Origin: DATKMS01 sp041497995
GTDB lineage: Bacteria; Desulfobacterota; Binatia; HRBIN30
NCBI GenBank assembly: GCA_041497995.1
Contig: JBGQHM010000228.1
Coordinates: 1 to 11,024, forward strand
Direction: 5' to 3'
DNA length: 11,024 nucleotides
Shown here: in pieces, positions 1 through 6,377 of the stretch
Layout: every line of letters begins with the position of its first letter
Numbering within the stretch: the stretch's first letter is position 1
Program-made: the position numbers and the translations under genes
The notes under the pieces: generated by a model
Database searches by the model: none
Told to the model about the DNA's origin: nothing
What the model saw: only the letters and a program-made list of their open reading frames with translations

Positions 1-938
1 AGGGTGGCGACGGCTGCGCCGCCAACTGCACGCGCGAATCCGACGTGCCATTTGATTTGGTCGCCGGCGTCGTCGTACCGGAGTCCTTCGAGATCGCGCC
101 CGGCACCAGCGGTGCTGTGACCTACGCGGAGATCTTTACGATCCCGCAGCCGTTCCGTGGAACTCAGACACTCACGGTTGGCAAGGAGAGAGACGGCCGA
201 ATTCCGGTGGTGATCAGAGCGGATGCGGTGCACCTCGATCGTGTCCCCGGCAGAGGCTGCTTCTGCCCGCGCGCGGTGGCGGCCAAGACGTGTGGCGGAA
301 CCGTGTTCGCGCCCGGCGGGGTGACGCGGTCGCCTGATTGCACACCCGGCTTCACGGCCGGTGACGCGGTTTGCACTGGCAAGAACCCGTGCACATTTGA
401 GCATGGTGCCGGCAACTCCGCCTCCGGCGTCATCGCCTGCGACGGCCTCGACGGCGTAAACGTCGGTCTTACCCAGGACTCCGCTGGCTCCAGCGGAACT
501 CCGCAACCAGCGCAACTGACGTTGAGCGGTGCAGGCGCCTCCGGTTCAGCGATACTCTCCGCTAGCGCGGCAATCGGCGGAGGATTTTGTTATGATGGAT
601 GTCCTGCTGGCGTGCCGAGCTCGTGCACGGGCCAGGATGCATCCGTGTACGGCCCAGATGGTGAGTTCTGCACCGACGATGACCCGCAAACCCAGCGCGG
701 TACGCCGGTGACCGCACTCCTAACGACCGGCACGGCGAGCGGCGAGGTACTCAACGCTAACGAGACTGACGAAGACACGATCGGGCCCCTGGCGGTCAAC
801 GGGCATCCGTTCAGCTGCAGCGTCTTGGCGGATGGGAGTGCCGCGGGTGGTGCGCTGGCTAGCGTCTCGGTGGAACTGGCGCGGCCGGTGGCAGGCGACT
901 TCGTCATGACGAGTCTTCTGGTTGCCGCGACCCCGTGA
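1..938 (+). CDS. Secreted Cys-rich protein, 3' part only (myxococcal-type disulfide repeat plus C-terminal domain)
   Basis: The reading frame is open at the left edge (first full codon at 3) and stops at TGA 936-938, so the 5' part is missing. The GTG at 45 is not needed as a start: the frame upstream of it encodes GGDGCAANCTRES, which matches the end of the Cys-rich repeat common in myxobacterial secreted proteins (GDGCxxxC, TIGR02232/DUF4215 type). About 300 residues follow with many paired cysteines, a CFCPRA segment, an acidic CTDDDP segment and many Gly/Ser/Ala-rich beta-type stretches. I recognise this as a kind of extracellular protein common in such bacteria but cannot name the domain or a function. 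It is probably exported, inferred from the Cys content because the signal peptide lies outside the window. The sequence right after the stop resembles the start of a dockerin-like module, so the original protein was probably longer. Confidence 0.75.
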   Translation, partial: GGDGCAANCTRESDVPFDLVAGVVVPESFEIAPGTSGAVTYAEIFTIPQPFRGTQTLTVGKERDGRIPVVIRADAVHLDRVPGRGCFCPRAVAAKTCGGTVFAPGGVTRSPDCTPGFTAGDAVCTGKNPCTFEHGAGNSASGVIACDGLDGVNVGLTQDSAGSSGTPQPAQLTLSGAGASGSAILSASAAIGGGFCYDGCPAGVPSSCTGQDASVYGPDGEFCTDDDPQTQRGTPVTALLTTGTASGEVLNANETDEDTIGPLAVNGHPFSCSVLADGSAAGGALASVSVELARPVAGDFVMTSLLVAATP

Positions 939-988
939 GTCGGCGACTGCGACAGTACCAGTGACGTCACCGTAACGAAATCATCACA
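936..988 (+). pseudogene. Remnant of a dockerin-like EF-hand module just after the first gene
   Basis: Reading on in frame after CCG gives TGA, then V-G-D-C-D-S-T-S-D-V-T-V. If one base is restored in the AC at 975-976, the next codons are E-I-I-T. This aligns residue for residue with the intact loop in the neighbouring gene (GDCDGNGTVAVNELIT, codons from 2600). D1, D3, V8, V10 and E12 of the 12-residue loop correspond. The stop codon sits where these modules usually have the Cys of CxGDC, which is one base from TGC or TGT. The module then ends abruptly, shortly before the next gene's start. I read it as a domain lost by nonsense mutation, a 1-base deletion and truncation; a cluster of assembly errors is the alternative. 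Confidence 0.55.
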
Positions 989-1006
989 CCCGGGTTGAGA
1001 CTCCTC

Positions 1007-2983
1007 ATGTGCGTCCGCACCGTTCTTCGGGGGCCGATCACGATCGTCGCGCTGTCACTTCTCGCACTCCCAGCCCTCGCGACGCCGCTCTTCGTCGAGC
1101 ACACCGCCTCGCTCGGGGCGCAGCCGTGCAGCGGCCTCGATGCCGGCTGCTACACGAATTATCTCCAGATGGCGGACGTGACCGGCGACGGCAAGCTCGA
1201 CCTCCTGTTTACAAACGCGAAGGGATTTTTCACGAAGTTAAATCCGGCCGAGCCGCTCGTCATCCTGCGCAACGAAGGAGGCTTCGGATTCACCGACATA
1301 TCGGCCAATCTCGGCGGCGGCTTCACCGGCTGGGTCCGGGAGATTGCGATCGGCGATGTGAACGGGGACGGCTCGCTCGATCTCTTCGGGCCGTCGGCGT
1401 GGGGCGATGCCGACGCGTTCTTCATCAACGACGGAACCGGAAATTTTACGGACGAGGCGTCGACACGGATCGCAGCGCTGCACTCGCACGCGGGGGCGAC
1501 GCGCTTCGCCGACGTCGACGGCGACGGTGACCTTGACCTGCTCATCGCCGACTGGGGCACGGACCCGCTCAGCGATGCGAGGTGGAGCGTGCACCTGTGG
1601 CTCAACGATGGCACCGGCCACTTCACCAACGCCGATGCGTGGCTCCCAGCGGCCGCGAGCCTTCCATCCGGCGTGCCGGTCGACATCGACGTCGCCGACA
1701 TCGACGGCGATCTCGACCTGGACCTGCTCGTCGACACCCACAACGGGAGCGTGCAGCTTTGGCTGAACGACGGGCGTGGAACGTTCAGCGATGCGACTGC
1801 GTCGCACTTCGTCGCGACCCCAAACGGACTGCATTATGACCCGGTCGTCTGCGATGTCGACGGCGACGGCGACCTCGATGTGTTTGTCGACAACGCGCCC
1901 GGTTCCGGTGCCAACGAGCAGCTGCTCATCAATGACGGCACCGGTCATTTCAGCGACGGTACCGCGGTGCTCCTCGGCGCCGTCGGCGACGCCGGCAGCG
2001 ACGACAACGGCGTTGCCTGCATTGACGTGAACGGCGACGGCCACTTCGATGCCGCGGTCGCGTCGCTGTCCGGCAACGAGCGCGTGCTGATCAACGACGG
2101 CAGCGGCCGGTTCACGCTGTCGCCCGATGCGTTTCCGGTCGTCAAGGATCCGACGCTTTGGTTCGACTTCGGCGATCTCGACGGCGACGGCCGTCTCGAC
2201 GCCGTCACCGGCCAGGGCGAGCGGAGGCCCTTCGTCAACCGGCTCTACGTCGGCACCAACGGCATGGTCGCGGACACGCTGCCGCCGCAGTTTCGCGCGG
2301 TGGAATCGCTGCCGGCGCAGAACGCCCTCGATCCCGTCCGCGTGCGCTTCGCGGTGAGCGATGGCGCGACCTCGGACACCGGGCCGCGCCTGACCGCTGC
2401 ATTTATTCGGTATTCGATCAGCGGCGCAGCGCAGTTGTCGGTGCCGGCGAGGTTCATGGGCGGCGACTTGTTCCGCGCCGTCATCCCGCCCACCGTCGTC
2501 AACGCGAACGTCAGCTACGAGGCCTGCGCAGTGGACCTTGCCGGGAATAACGCGTGCGCCGCCGCTAAGAGGTACCTCTCCGAGGTGGCCCTGTGCAGCG
2601 GGGACTGCGATGGTAACGGCACCGTGGCAGTCAATGAACTCATCACGATGCTCAACATCGCCCTCGGCAATACTGCACTCTCGACCTGCATCGCCGGCGA
2701 TGTCAATCACAGCGATGGCATCACCATCAGCGAAATTATCCAAGCCGTGAGCTTCGCTTTGAACGGCTGCCCAGCCCACTGGCCAGGGTCCCGTCTCTTT
2801 CGCTTTCTCAGGCAAGCCCTCGGCAGCGCGTTCATGCCAGAGCCGCTCCGGTCGACATGGGTGGGCGGGAGCGTCCGGTACCGAGGTAGCGCATGTGCAG
2901 AACTCGACTGTAGTTCAAGCGTTGGAACGCGCGCGCGCTTTCGGTATTCTTCCGGTGTTCCTTCTCAACAAAGGAGTGTTTGA
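1007..2983 (+). CDS. Secreted FG-GAP/VCBS beta-propeller protein with C-terminal dockerin-like EF-hand pair
   Basis: ATG 1007 is chosen over the in-frame TTG at 995 because a classical signal peptide follows at once (MCVRT..., hydrophobic 11-22, likely cleavage after ALA at 25). No good ribosome binding site is visible for either start. Seven DxDGDGxxD-type calcium loops (near residues 57, 117, 169, 231, 283, 340 and 390) recur every 50-60 residues, which fits a seven-bladed integrin-alpha-like propeller of the VCBS/FG-GAP family. A beta-rich spacer (about 420-525) leads to a Cys-bounded pair of EF-hand loops: 533-544 (DCDGNGTVAVNE) and 565-576 (DVNHSDGITISE, glycine displaced by one). Such pairs normally end the protein at ALNGC, here C588. 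The last 70 residues are a low-quality Arg/Ser-rich tail, see separate entry. Probable extracellular calcium-dependent binding or structural protein; its ligand is unknown. Confidence 0.88.
   Translation: MCVRTVLRGPITIVALSLLALPALATPLFVEHTASLGAQPCSGLDAGCYTNYLQMADVTGDGKLDLLFTNAKGFFTKLNPAEPLVILRNEGGFGFTDISANLGGGFTGWVREIAIGDVNGDGSLDLFGPSAWGDADAFFINDGTGNFTDEASTRIAALHSHAGATRFADVDGDGDLDLLIADWGTDPLSDARWSVHLWLNDGTGHFTNADAWLPAAASLPSGVPVDIDVADIDGDLDLDLLVDTHNGSVQLWLNDGRGTFSDATASHFVATPNGLHYDPVVCDVDGDGDLDVFVDNAPGSGANEQLLINDGTGHFSDGTAVLLGAVGDAGSDDNGVACIDVNGDGHFDAAVASLSGNERVLINDGSGRFTLSPDAFPVVKDPTLWFDFGDLDGDGRLDAVTGQGERRPFVNRLYVGTNGMVADTLPPQFRAVESLPAQNALDPVRVRFAVSDGATSDTGPRLTAAFIRYSISGAAQLSVPARFMGGDLFRAVIPPTVVNANVSYEACAVDLAGNNACAAAKRYLSEVALCSGDCDGNGTVAVNELITMLNIALGNTALSTCIAGDVNHSDGITISEIIQAVSFALNGCPAHWPGSRLFRFLRQALGSAFMPEPLRSTWVGGSVRYRGSACAELDCSSSVGTRARFRYSSGVPSQQRSV
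1175..2200 (+). repeat. Seven diverged coding repeats for calcium-binding propeller blades
   Basis: Seven copies of a segment encoding (A/G/C/I)-D-(V/I/L)-x-G-D-x-x-L/F-D, each embedded in a 50-60 codon unit that usually also contains a LLINDGTGxF-like strand. They are protein-level repeats within one gene, diverged in DNA sequence, not a tandem DNA array. The fourth copy has Leu in place of the second Gly (DIDGDLDLD). Confidence 0.8.
2594..2770 (+). other. Dockerin-like double EF-hand module of the VCBS protein
   Basis: Codons for C530 to C588 carry two 12-residue calcium-loop motifs, each followed by a hydrophobic helix (LITMLNIALG and IIQAVSFALNG), with framing cysteines. Classical dockerins have two such loop-helix repeats that bind a cohesin. 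Here the resemblance is to the dockerin-like C-termini of secreted proteins in uncultured delta-type bacteria. Cohesin binding is not shown, and no cohesin is recognisable in the window. Confidence 0.65.
2922..2950 (-). other. Strand note: the candidate bolA promoter lies here on the + strand only
   Basis: No minus-strand element is claimed at this position. The - strand of the run-on tail region contains nothing I can support; the promoter call is given on the + strand in the next entry. Confidence 0.05.
2922..2950 (+). promoter_or_regulatory. Candidate sigma-70-type promoter for bolA
   Basis: TTGGAA at 2922-2927 (4/6 match to TTGACA) and TATTCT at 2945-2950 (4/6 match to TATAAT) are separated by 17 bases. 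A start near 2957 would give a short leader containing the AAGGAG site at 2971. It lies inside the reading frame tail of the previous gene. Confidence 0.4.
2971..2976 (+). promoter_or_regulatory. Ribosome binding site of bolA
   Basis: AAGGAG six bases before ATG 2983. It decides that ATG as the start rather than the in-frame TTG at 2980, and it is among the strongest Shine-Dalgarno sites in the window. Confidence 0.85.
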
Positions 2984-3243
2984 TGTCGCTCAACGTGATG
3001 AATTCCCCGGCCGACCTGTGTGCGGCATTGCGCACGGCCATTGAGGGCGCCCTGCCGCAAGCAGAGGTCGAAGTCGCCGCCGGCAGTCCCGGCCACTTTC
3101 AGATCCGCGTGACCTCGGAGCGCTTCGCCGGCAAGTCGATGGTGCAGCAACAGCAGATGGTCTACACCGCCATCGCACATCTGATGAAGGGCGCAGACGC
3201 ACCGGTGCACGCGATCGACAGGATGCAAACATTTGTCGGGTAA
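2983..3243 (+). CDS. bolA: BolA/IbaG-family protein
   Basis: The 86-residue product has the usual BolA length and order: an N-terminal helix (LCAALRTAIEGALP), the strand AEVEV, the core SPGHFQIRVTSERFAGK (residues 35-51), a helix MVQQQQMVYTAIAHLM and the C-terminal VHAI with the invariant His at 76. BolA proteins work with monothiol glutaredoxins in iron-sulfur cluster trafficking and sensing, and some act as DNA-binding regulators; they are cytoplasmic. The His usually found before the VY pair (xxH-x-x-VY) is Gln57 here, within a QQQQ run. The stop of the VCBS gene overlaps this ATG by one base (TGATG), but a candidate promoter of its own suggests independent transcription. The methyltransferase follows after 10 bases and probably shares the transcript. 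Family assignment is firm; the choice between BolA and IbaG subgroups is not. Confidence 0.88.
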   Translation: MSLNVMNSPADLCAALRTAIEGALPQAEVEVAAGSPGHFQIRVTSERFAGKSMVQQQQMVYTAIAHLMKGADAPVHAIDRMQTFVG

Positions 3244-3253
3244 TGCGCAGTCA

Positions 3254-3868
3254 ATGGAGCTGTTTCCACCCGACTTCTTCCGGCGCATGGACGAATCGCC
3301 GGACACCGATTTCTATCGCGAGCCGCGCTTCGTTACACACATCGACGATGCCACGATCGCAGCACTCACCGACGTCTACCGTGAGCTCATTCCACACAAC
3401 AGTCGCGTCCTCGACCTCATGTCGTCGTGGATCTCGCACCTGCCGCCGGATGTCCCCTACGACCGCGTCACCGGCCTCGGCCTCAACCGACAGGAGCTCG
3501 AACGCAATCCGCGACTGACGGACTTTGTGATCCACGACCTGAACGCAACGCCGGAGCTGCCATTCCCGGATGAGAGCTTGGACGCGGTGGTCAATGCGGT
3601 TTCAATCCAGTACCTGACGAGTCCGGTCGAAGTGTTCGCGTCCATACGTCGCGTGCTGAAGCCTGGCGGCATTCACATCGTTGCCACCTCGCACCGCCTG
3701 TTTCCAACGAAGGCTGTCGCCGTGTGGCAATCGATCGAGCCGGAGGAGCGTCTGCGCCTCATCGGCGCGTACTTTCAGTTTGCCCGCGGCTGGGACGAGC
3801 CGCGCTATCTGAACCGCTCGCCGGCGAACGCCGATCCGCTGTGGATAGTCTACGCCACGCGACCGTAG
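3254..3868 (+). CDS. Class I SAM-dependent methyltransferase (type 11-like)
   Basis: ATG 3254 starts a 204-residue protein (MELFPPDFFRR...); an in-frame TTG at 3233 would overlap bolA. The order of motifs fits a Rossmann methyltransferase: motif I region RVLDLMSSWISHLP (51-64), second strand VTGLGLNRQEL (72-82), HDLNATPELPFPDESLDAVV (94-113) for the motif II/III region, and the post-motif RRVLKPGG (132-139) typical of methyltransferase 11. Motif I lacks the glycines of the usual GxGxG; I know the MSSW-x-SHLP variant as a feature of one conserved subfamily in bacteria and photosynthetic organisms, so this does not by itself mean loss of activity. The acceptor substrate is unknown. Probably cytoplasmic, as there is no signal peptide or membrane segment. 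Close spacing suggests co-expression with bolA. Confidence 0.85.
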   Translation: MELFPPDFFRRMDESPDTDFYREPRFVTHIDDATIAALTDVYRELIPHNSRVLDLMSSWISHLPPDVPYDRVTGLGLNRQELERNPRLTDFVIHDLNATPELPFPDESLDAVVNAVSIQYLTSPVEVFASIRRVLKPGGIHIVATSHRLFPTKAVAVWQSIEPEERLRLIGAYFQFARGWDEPRYLNRSPANADPLWIVYATRP

Positions 3869-3933
3869 CTGAGCCGCTTATGCCGCATCTTGTGGCGCGT
3901 GCGTTGGGACGCGCACTGCGATAGAAAGCCATC

Positions 3934-5319
3934 GTGCGTTGGCCCTTCCTAACCAGCAGTCGCGTGCCGGCGGACGTGGAGAGTGTCACCTCCATTCGTC
4001 GCGACGCGGAAGTACCGCCGCGCGATGTCGGCGTGACGGCGCCGGCGGTGGCGCGGGTGTGGCGTGCCGTGGAGCGGTTGTACCAGACCGGCCTCCACCC
4101 GGCGATCCAGCTGTGCGTGCGGCGCCGCGGGCAAGTGCTGATCGACCGCGCCATCGGCCACGCTTCGGGGAACGGGCCGGATGATCCACCCGACACCAAG
4201 AAGGTGCGGGTCACCGTCGATACGCCGTTCACCATCTACTCGGCCTCCAAGGCAGTCACGGCGATGCTGGTGCACTTGCTTGACCAGCGGCACCAGCTGC
4301 ACATCGAGGACCCCGTCTGCGAGTACATTCCCGAGTTCGGTGTGCACAAGAAGCAGTGGATCACCATCCGCCACGTGCTGTCGCACCGCGCCGGCATTCC
4401 GAATCTGCCGCCCGAGCTGATGGACCTGGACAACCTTGCCGATCCCAAGCGCATCCTGCGCATCATGTGCGACGCCGCCCCGACATCGCGACCCGGCCGG
4501 CAGTTGGCCTATCACGCGGTCAGTGGCGGCTTCATTCTGGGCGAGGTCGTGCGCCGCGTGACGGGCAAGGACATTCGCACGGTCCTCGATGAAGAGATCC
4601 GCCGGCCACTCGGGTTTCGCTGGATGAACTACGGCGTTGCGCGGCGCGACGCGAAGCTGGTGGCGCGCAACTACTTCACCGGCCCGCCGCCAATGCCGCC
4701 GCTGTCGACGCTGCTCGACCGCGGGATCGGCACGCCATTCCGCAATGTGGTGACCTTGTCGAACGACCCGCGCTTCCTCGCACACCCTATCCCCTCGGGC
4801 AACATCGTGGCGACGGCCAACGAGCTGAGCCGCTTCTATCAGTTGCTGCTCAACGGTGGGGAGCTGGATGGCGTTCGCATCTTCGACCAACGCACGATTC
4901 GGCGCGCCATCGCCGAGCAGTCGTACCTGGAGATCGACTTCACGCTCGGCTTCCCATTTCGCTACAGCATGGGCTTCATGCTCGGCGGCAGCTGGATCAG
5001 CGTGTACGGTCCCGACACCCAGTACGCCTTCGGCCACATCGGCTTTACCAACATCGTCTCGTGGGCCGATCCGGAGCGCCAAGTAGCAGCAACGCTGATG
5101 ACCAGCGGCAAGCCGCTCCTCTATCCGCAGATCGTCTATGTCTTCGACATCATGCGGCAGATCGCGTCTGCGTGCCCGAAGGAGCGATTGCGTCTACGCC
5201 CCGTGGAAGCATCCCAACGTCGTCGAAGTAAAAGAAAGCTGATGGTGCCACGCGAGGGTGCGCGCGCGACACGCGTAGTGGCGGGGATGGCGAGTCAGGG
5301 CAAGGGCAACGACTCGTAG
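3934..5319 (+). CDS. Serine hydrolase of the beta-lactamase/EstB family (class C fold)
   Basis: The 461-residue product has the three active-site elements of the penicillin-binding-protein-like serine hydrolases: S103-A-S-K106 (nucleophile and base), Y193-H-A in the place of YxN, and H368-I-G in the place of KTG. SHRAGIPNLP (150-159) and the conserved IVATANELSRFYQLLLNGG (291-309) also fit. These enzymes include esterases, D-aminopeptidase-like and other hydrolases; the actual substrate cannot be read from sequence, and a drug-resistance role is not implied. No signal peptide is visible. The start is GTG 3934 with a weak AGAAAG site 5 bases upstream, so it is moderately certain. The family-like part ends near residue 415; the remaining 46 residues are strongly basic (RRRSKRK) and look like run-on sequence. 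The last 25 bases overlap the convergent gene. Confidence 0.87.
   Translation: MRWPFLTSSRVPADVESVTSIRRDAEVPPRDVGVTAPAVARVWRAVERLYQTGLHPAIQLCVRRRGQVLIDRAIGHASGNGPDDPPDTKKVRVTVDTPFTIYSASKAVTAMLVHLLDQRHQLHIEDPVCEYIPEFGVHKKQWITIRHVLSHRAGIPNLPPELMDLDNLADPKRILRIMCDAAPTSRPGRQLAYHAVSGGFILGEVVRRVTGKDIRTVLDEEIRRPLGFRWMNYGVARRDAKLVARNYFTGPPPMPPLSTLLDRGIGTPFRNVVTLSNDPRFLAHPIPSGNIVATANELSRFYQLLLNGGELDGVRIFDQRTIRRAIAEQSYLEIDFTLGFPFRYSMGFMLGGSWISVYGPDTQYAFGHIGFTNIVSWADPERQVAATLMTSGKPLLYPQIVYVFDIMRQIASACPKERLRLRPVEASQRRRSKRKLMVPREGARATRVVAGMASQGKGNDS
5179..5316 (+). other. Basic run-on C-terminal tail of the serine hydrolase
   Basis: Residues 416-461 contain a cluster of Arg/Lys (RRRSKRK) and then Arg/Ala/Gly-rich sequence without any family feature. 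The segment runs up to the convergent gene and into it. It may be a natural extension, or read-through after loss of an earlier stop. Confidence 0.35.
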
Positions 5320-6215
5320 AAGGTGCCTCGGCGACCCCGAACCCAGGTGCCGACAGCCAGTAAGCCCAGCGTCAACACAATCAGTCCCCACTCGCTCATT
5401 GACGGAGCCTCCGCTCTTGGACCACACGGGGGGAGGGAATCGAACGCGATGATGGCGAATGGATCGTCGGGAGTGGAGCCCAGTGCGAAATCGGTCATTC
5501 CGTTGCGGACTGGAAAGCACACGGTCCGCAACACCTTACCGCCGGCCGTCAACTGTACGGGCACGTTGTGTACGCACATATGCGTCGGGTTCTGAGCATC
5601 CGGAAACGGCACGATTGCAAACAGCACCTTCACTCCATCGTCTCCGGTAATCTCCACGGCGGGGCCGCCGGCGCTGCAGATTTGTCCAGAGCCGGAGCGG
5701 ACGGGCGTAGTGAACAGTGTCTGGAAGACTACGCCCGCCGTCAGCCGGGGAGGCGAAGAAGCAGCTGCCTGGCCCCGTACTCTTAGCGGCGCGCTCTTCG
5801 CCAAACAGCTGGTCAACGAAGAGCAGAAGTCGGCGCGCATCGGAACGAACGGCCCGGCGGAGAATTGGCATCCGTCGAGCGTGGCTTCAGCACTGTCACT
5901 ACTCACGGAGCCGTCGCCGGAACAGTGTCCCTCGTTGTCCGCGAGGTCGTTGGGGTTCGTGCACAATAGCATGCGGTCGGGGGCGCTGGGGTCCTGGCGC
6001 CCAAAGACGTCGAGACTCGAGCCGTTCGGATTGACCCGTGCATGAACGACGCAGTCGTCATCCTCATTCAGAGTGCCATTGTTGTTGGCATCGATGACCC
6101 CGACCATGTCACTGCCTGCGGCCAGGATCTCCTGCGTAGTAGTTGCAAGGACGATCGGCGGAATACTGCCAAACCCTATGAGCACCCCCACAGCTAGCGC
6201 CGTAGTTCGCAGCAT
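5295..6215 (-). CDS. Secreted protein with IPTL-CTERM sorting signal
   Basis: ATG at 6215 follows an AAGGAGGA site. The 306-residue product has a signal peptide (hydrophobic 5-23, likely cleavage after VLA at 24) and near the mature N-terminus an EF-hand-like loop, D42-A-N-N-N-G-T-L-N-E-D-D53. The middle is Cys-rich (11 cysteines between 55 and 264) and of no family I can name. At 270-296 APSMSEWG is followed by a hydrophobic helix (LIVLTLGLLAVGTWV) and RGRR, the three-part IPTL-CTERM signal (TIGR04174), which in other bacteria marks proteins for membrane-linked sorting and processing. The expected endpoint is at the Arg cluster; here ten extra residues follow and overlap the hydrolase gene on the other strand. 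No sorting enzyme gene is visible in the window. Likely a surface or envelope protein of unknown role. Confidence 0.85.
   Translation of the reverse strand: MLRTTALAVGVLIGFGSIPPIVLATTTQEILAAGSDMVGVIDANNNGTLNEDDDCVVHARVNPNGSSLDVFGRQDPSAPDRMLLCTNPNDLADNEGHCSGDGSVSSDSAEATLDGCQFSAGPFVPMRADFCSSLTSCLAKSAPLRVRGQAAASSPPRLTAGVVFQTLFTTPVRSGSGQICSAGGPAVEITGDDGVKVLFAIVPFPDAQNPTHMCVHNVPVQLTAGGKVLRTVCFPVRNGMTDFALGSTPDDPFAIIAFDSLPPCGPRAEAPSMSEWGLIVLTLGLLAVGTWVRGRRGTFYESLPLP
5328..5408 (-). other. IPTL-CTERM sorting signal (coding)
   Basis: Codons 270-296 of the preceding gene encode the motif A-P-S-M-S-E-W-G, then a membrane helix of about 15 residues, then R-G-R-R. Order and spacing match the family pattern I-P-T-L-S-E-W-G, helix, Arg cluster. 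Confidence 0.85.
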
Positions 6216-6220
6216 CGTAT

Positions 6221-6228
6221 TCCTCCTT
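6221..6228 (-). promoter_or_regulatory. Ribosome binding site of the IPTL-CTERM gene
   Basis: Read on the minus strand this is AAGGAGGA, five bases before the ATG, a near-perfect anti-16S match. It fixes the start at 6215. Confidence 0.88.
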
Positions 6229-6241
6229 GCAGACGAGGCGA

Positions 6242-6269
6242 TCTATCGCGTCTTCTGAGCGCTTGTCAA
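6242..6269 (-). promoter_or_regulatory. Candidate promoter of the IPTL-CTERM gene
   Basis: On the minus strand a perfect TTGACA (6264-6269) is followed after 16 bases by GATAGA (6242-6247, 3/6 match to TATAAT); the overlapping TAGATC at 18 bases is equally good. Transcription would begin about 20 bases before the start codon, leaving just room for the Shine-Dalgarno site. The weak -10 limits the call. Confidence 0.45.
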
Positions 6270-6377
6270 TCTGTAAGAGGGGCGGAAGGTCGGCGCAGCG
6301 GGCCGCGTGCATGAGTCTTCCCATCCGCGTTTTGCCGGCGGTTGCCTCTCTTGTCCGAGTGAGGTTAGGTGCGCGGT

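Larger units (their letters stand above)
2771..2980 (+). other. Run-on coding tail of the VCBS gene, probably former intergenic DNA
   Basis: The last 70 codons after C588 encode no recognisable fold. They are rich in Arg and Ser, have no repeats or hydrophobic segments, and run straight through a candidate promoter (2922-2950) and the ribosome binding site of the next gene. Proteins with this C-terminal module normally stop at or just after NGC. Loss of the native stop, or a sequence error, is the likely cause. Confidence 0.5.

Noticed and set aside
45..47. GTG as the start codon of the first gene
   Set aside because: The frame is open to the left edge and encodes a recognisable Cys-rich repeat end before it.
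1238..2815. Long open frame on the minus strand opposite the VCBS gene (also similar ones at 3949-5082 and 6642-7319)
   Set aside because: Antisense shadow of GC-rich coding DNA: Arg/Val/Asp-rich translation without domains, whereas the plus frame has clear motifs.
2922..2950. Any minus-strand element over the bolA promoter
   Set aside because: Nothing on the minus strand supports one; the low-confidence strand note in the feature list should be ignored in favour of the + strand promoter call.
3899..3916. Inverted repeat GTGCGT...ACGCGCAC before the serine hydrolase
   Set aside because: Imperfect, no T-run, and common in GC-rich DNA.
3934..5319. Antibiotic-resistance beta-lactamase
   Set aside because: It has SxxK but YHA and HIG in place of YxN and KTG and no signal peptide; this fits the esterase-type hydrolases better.
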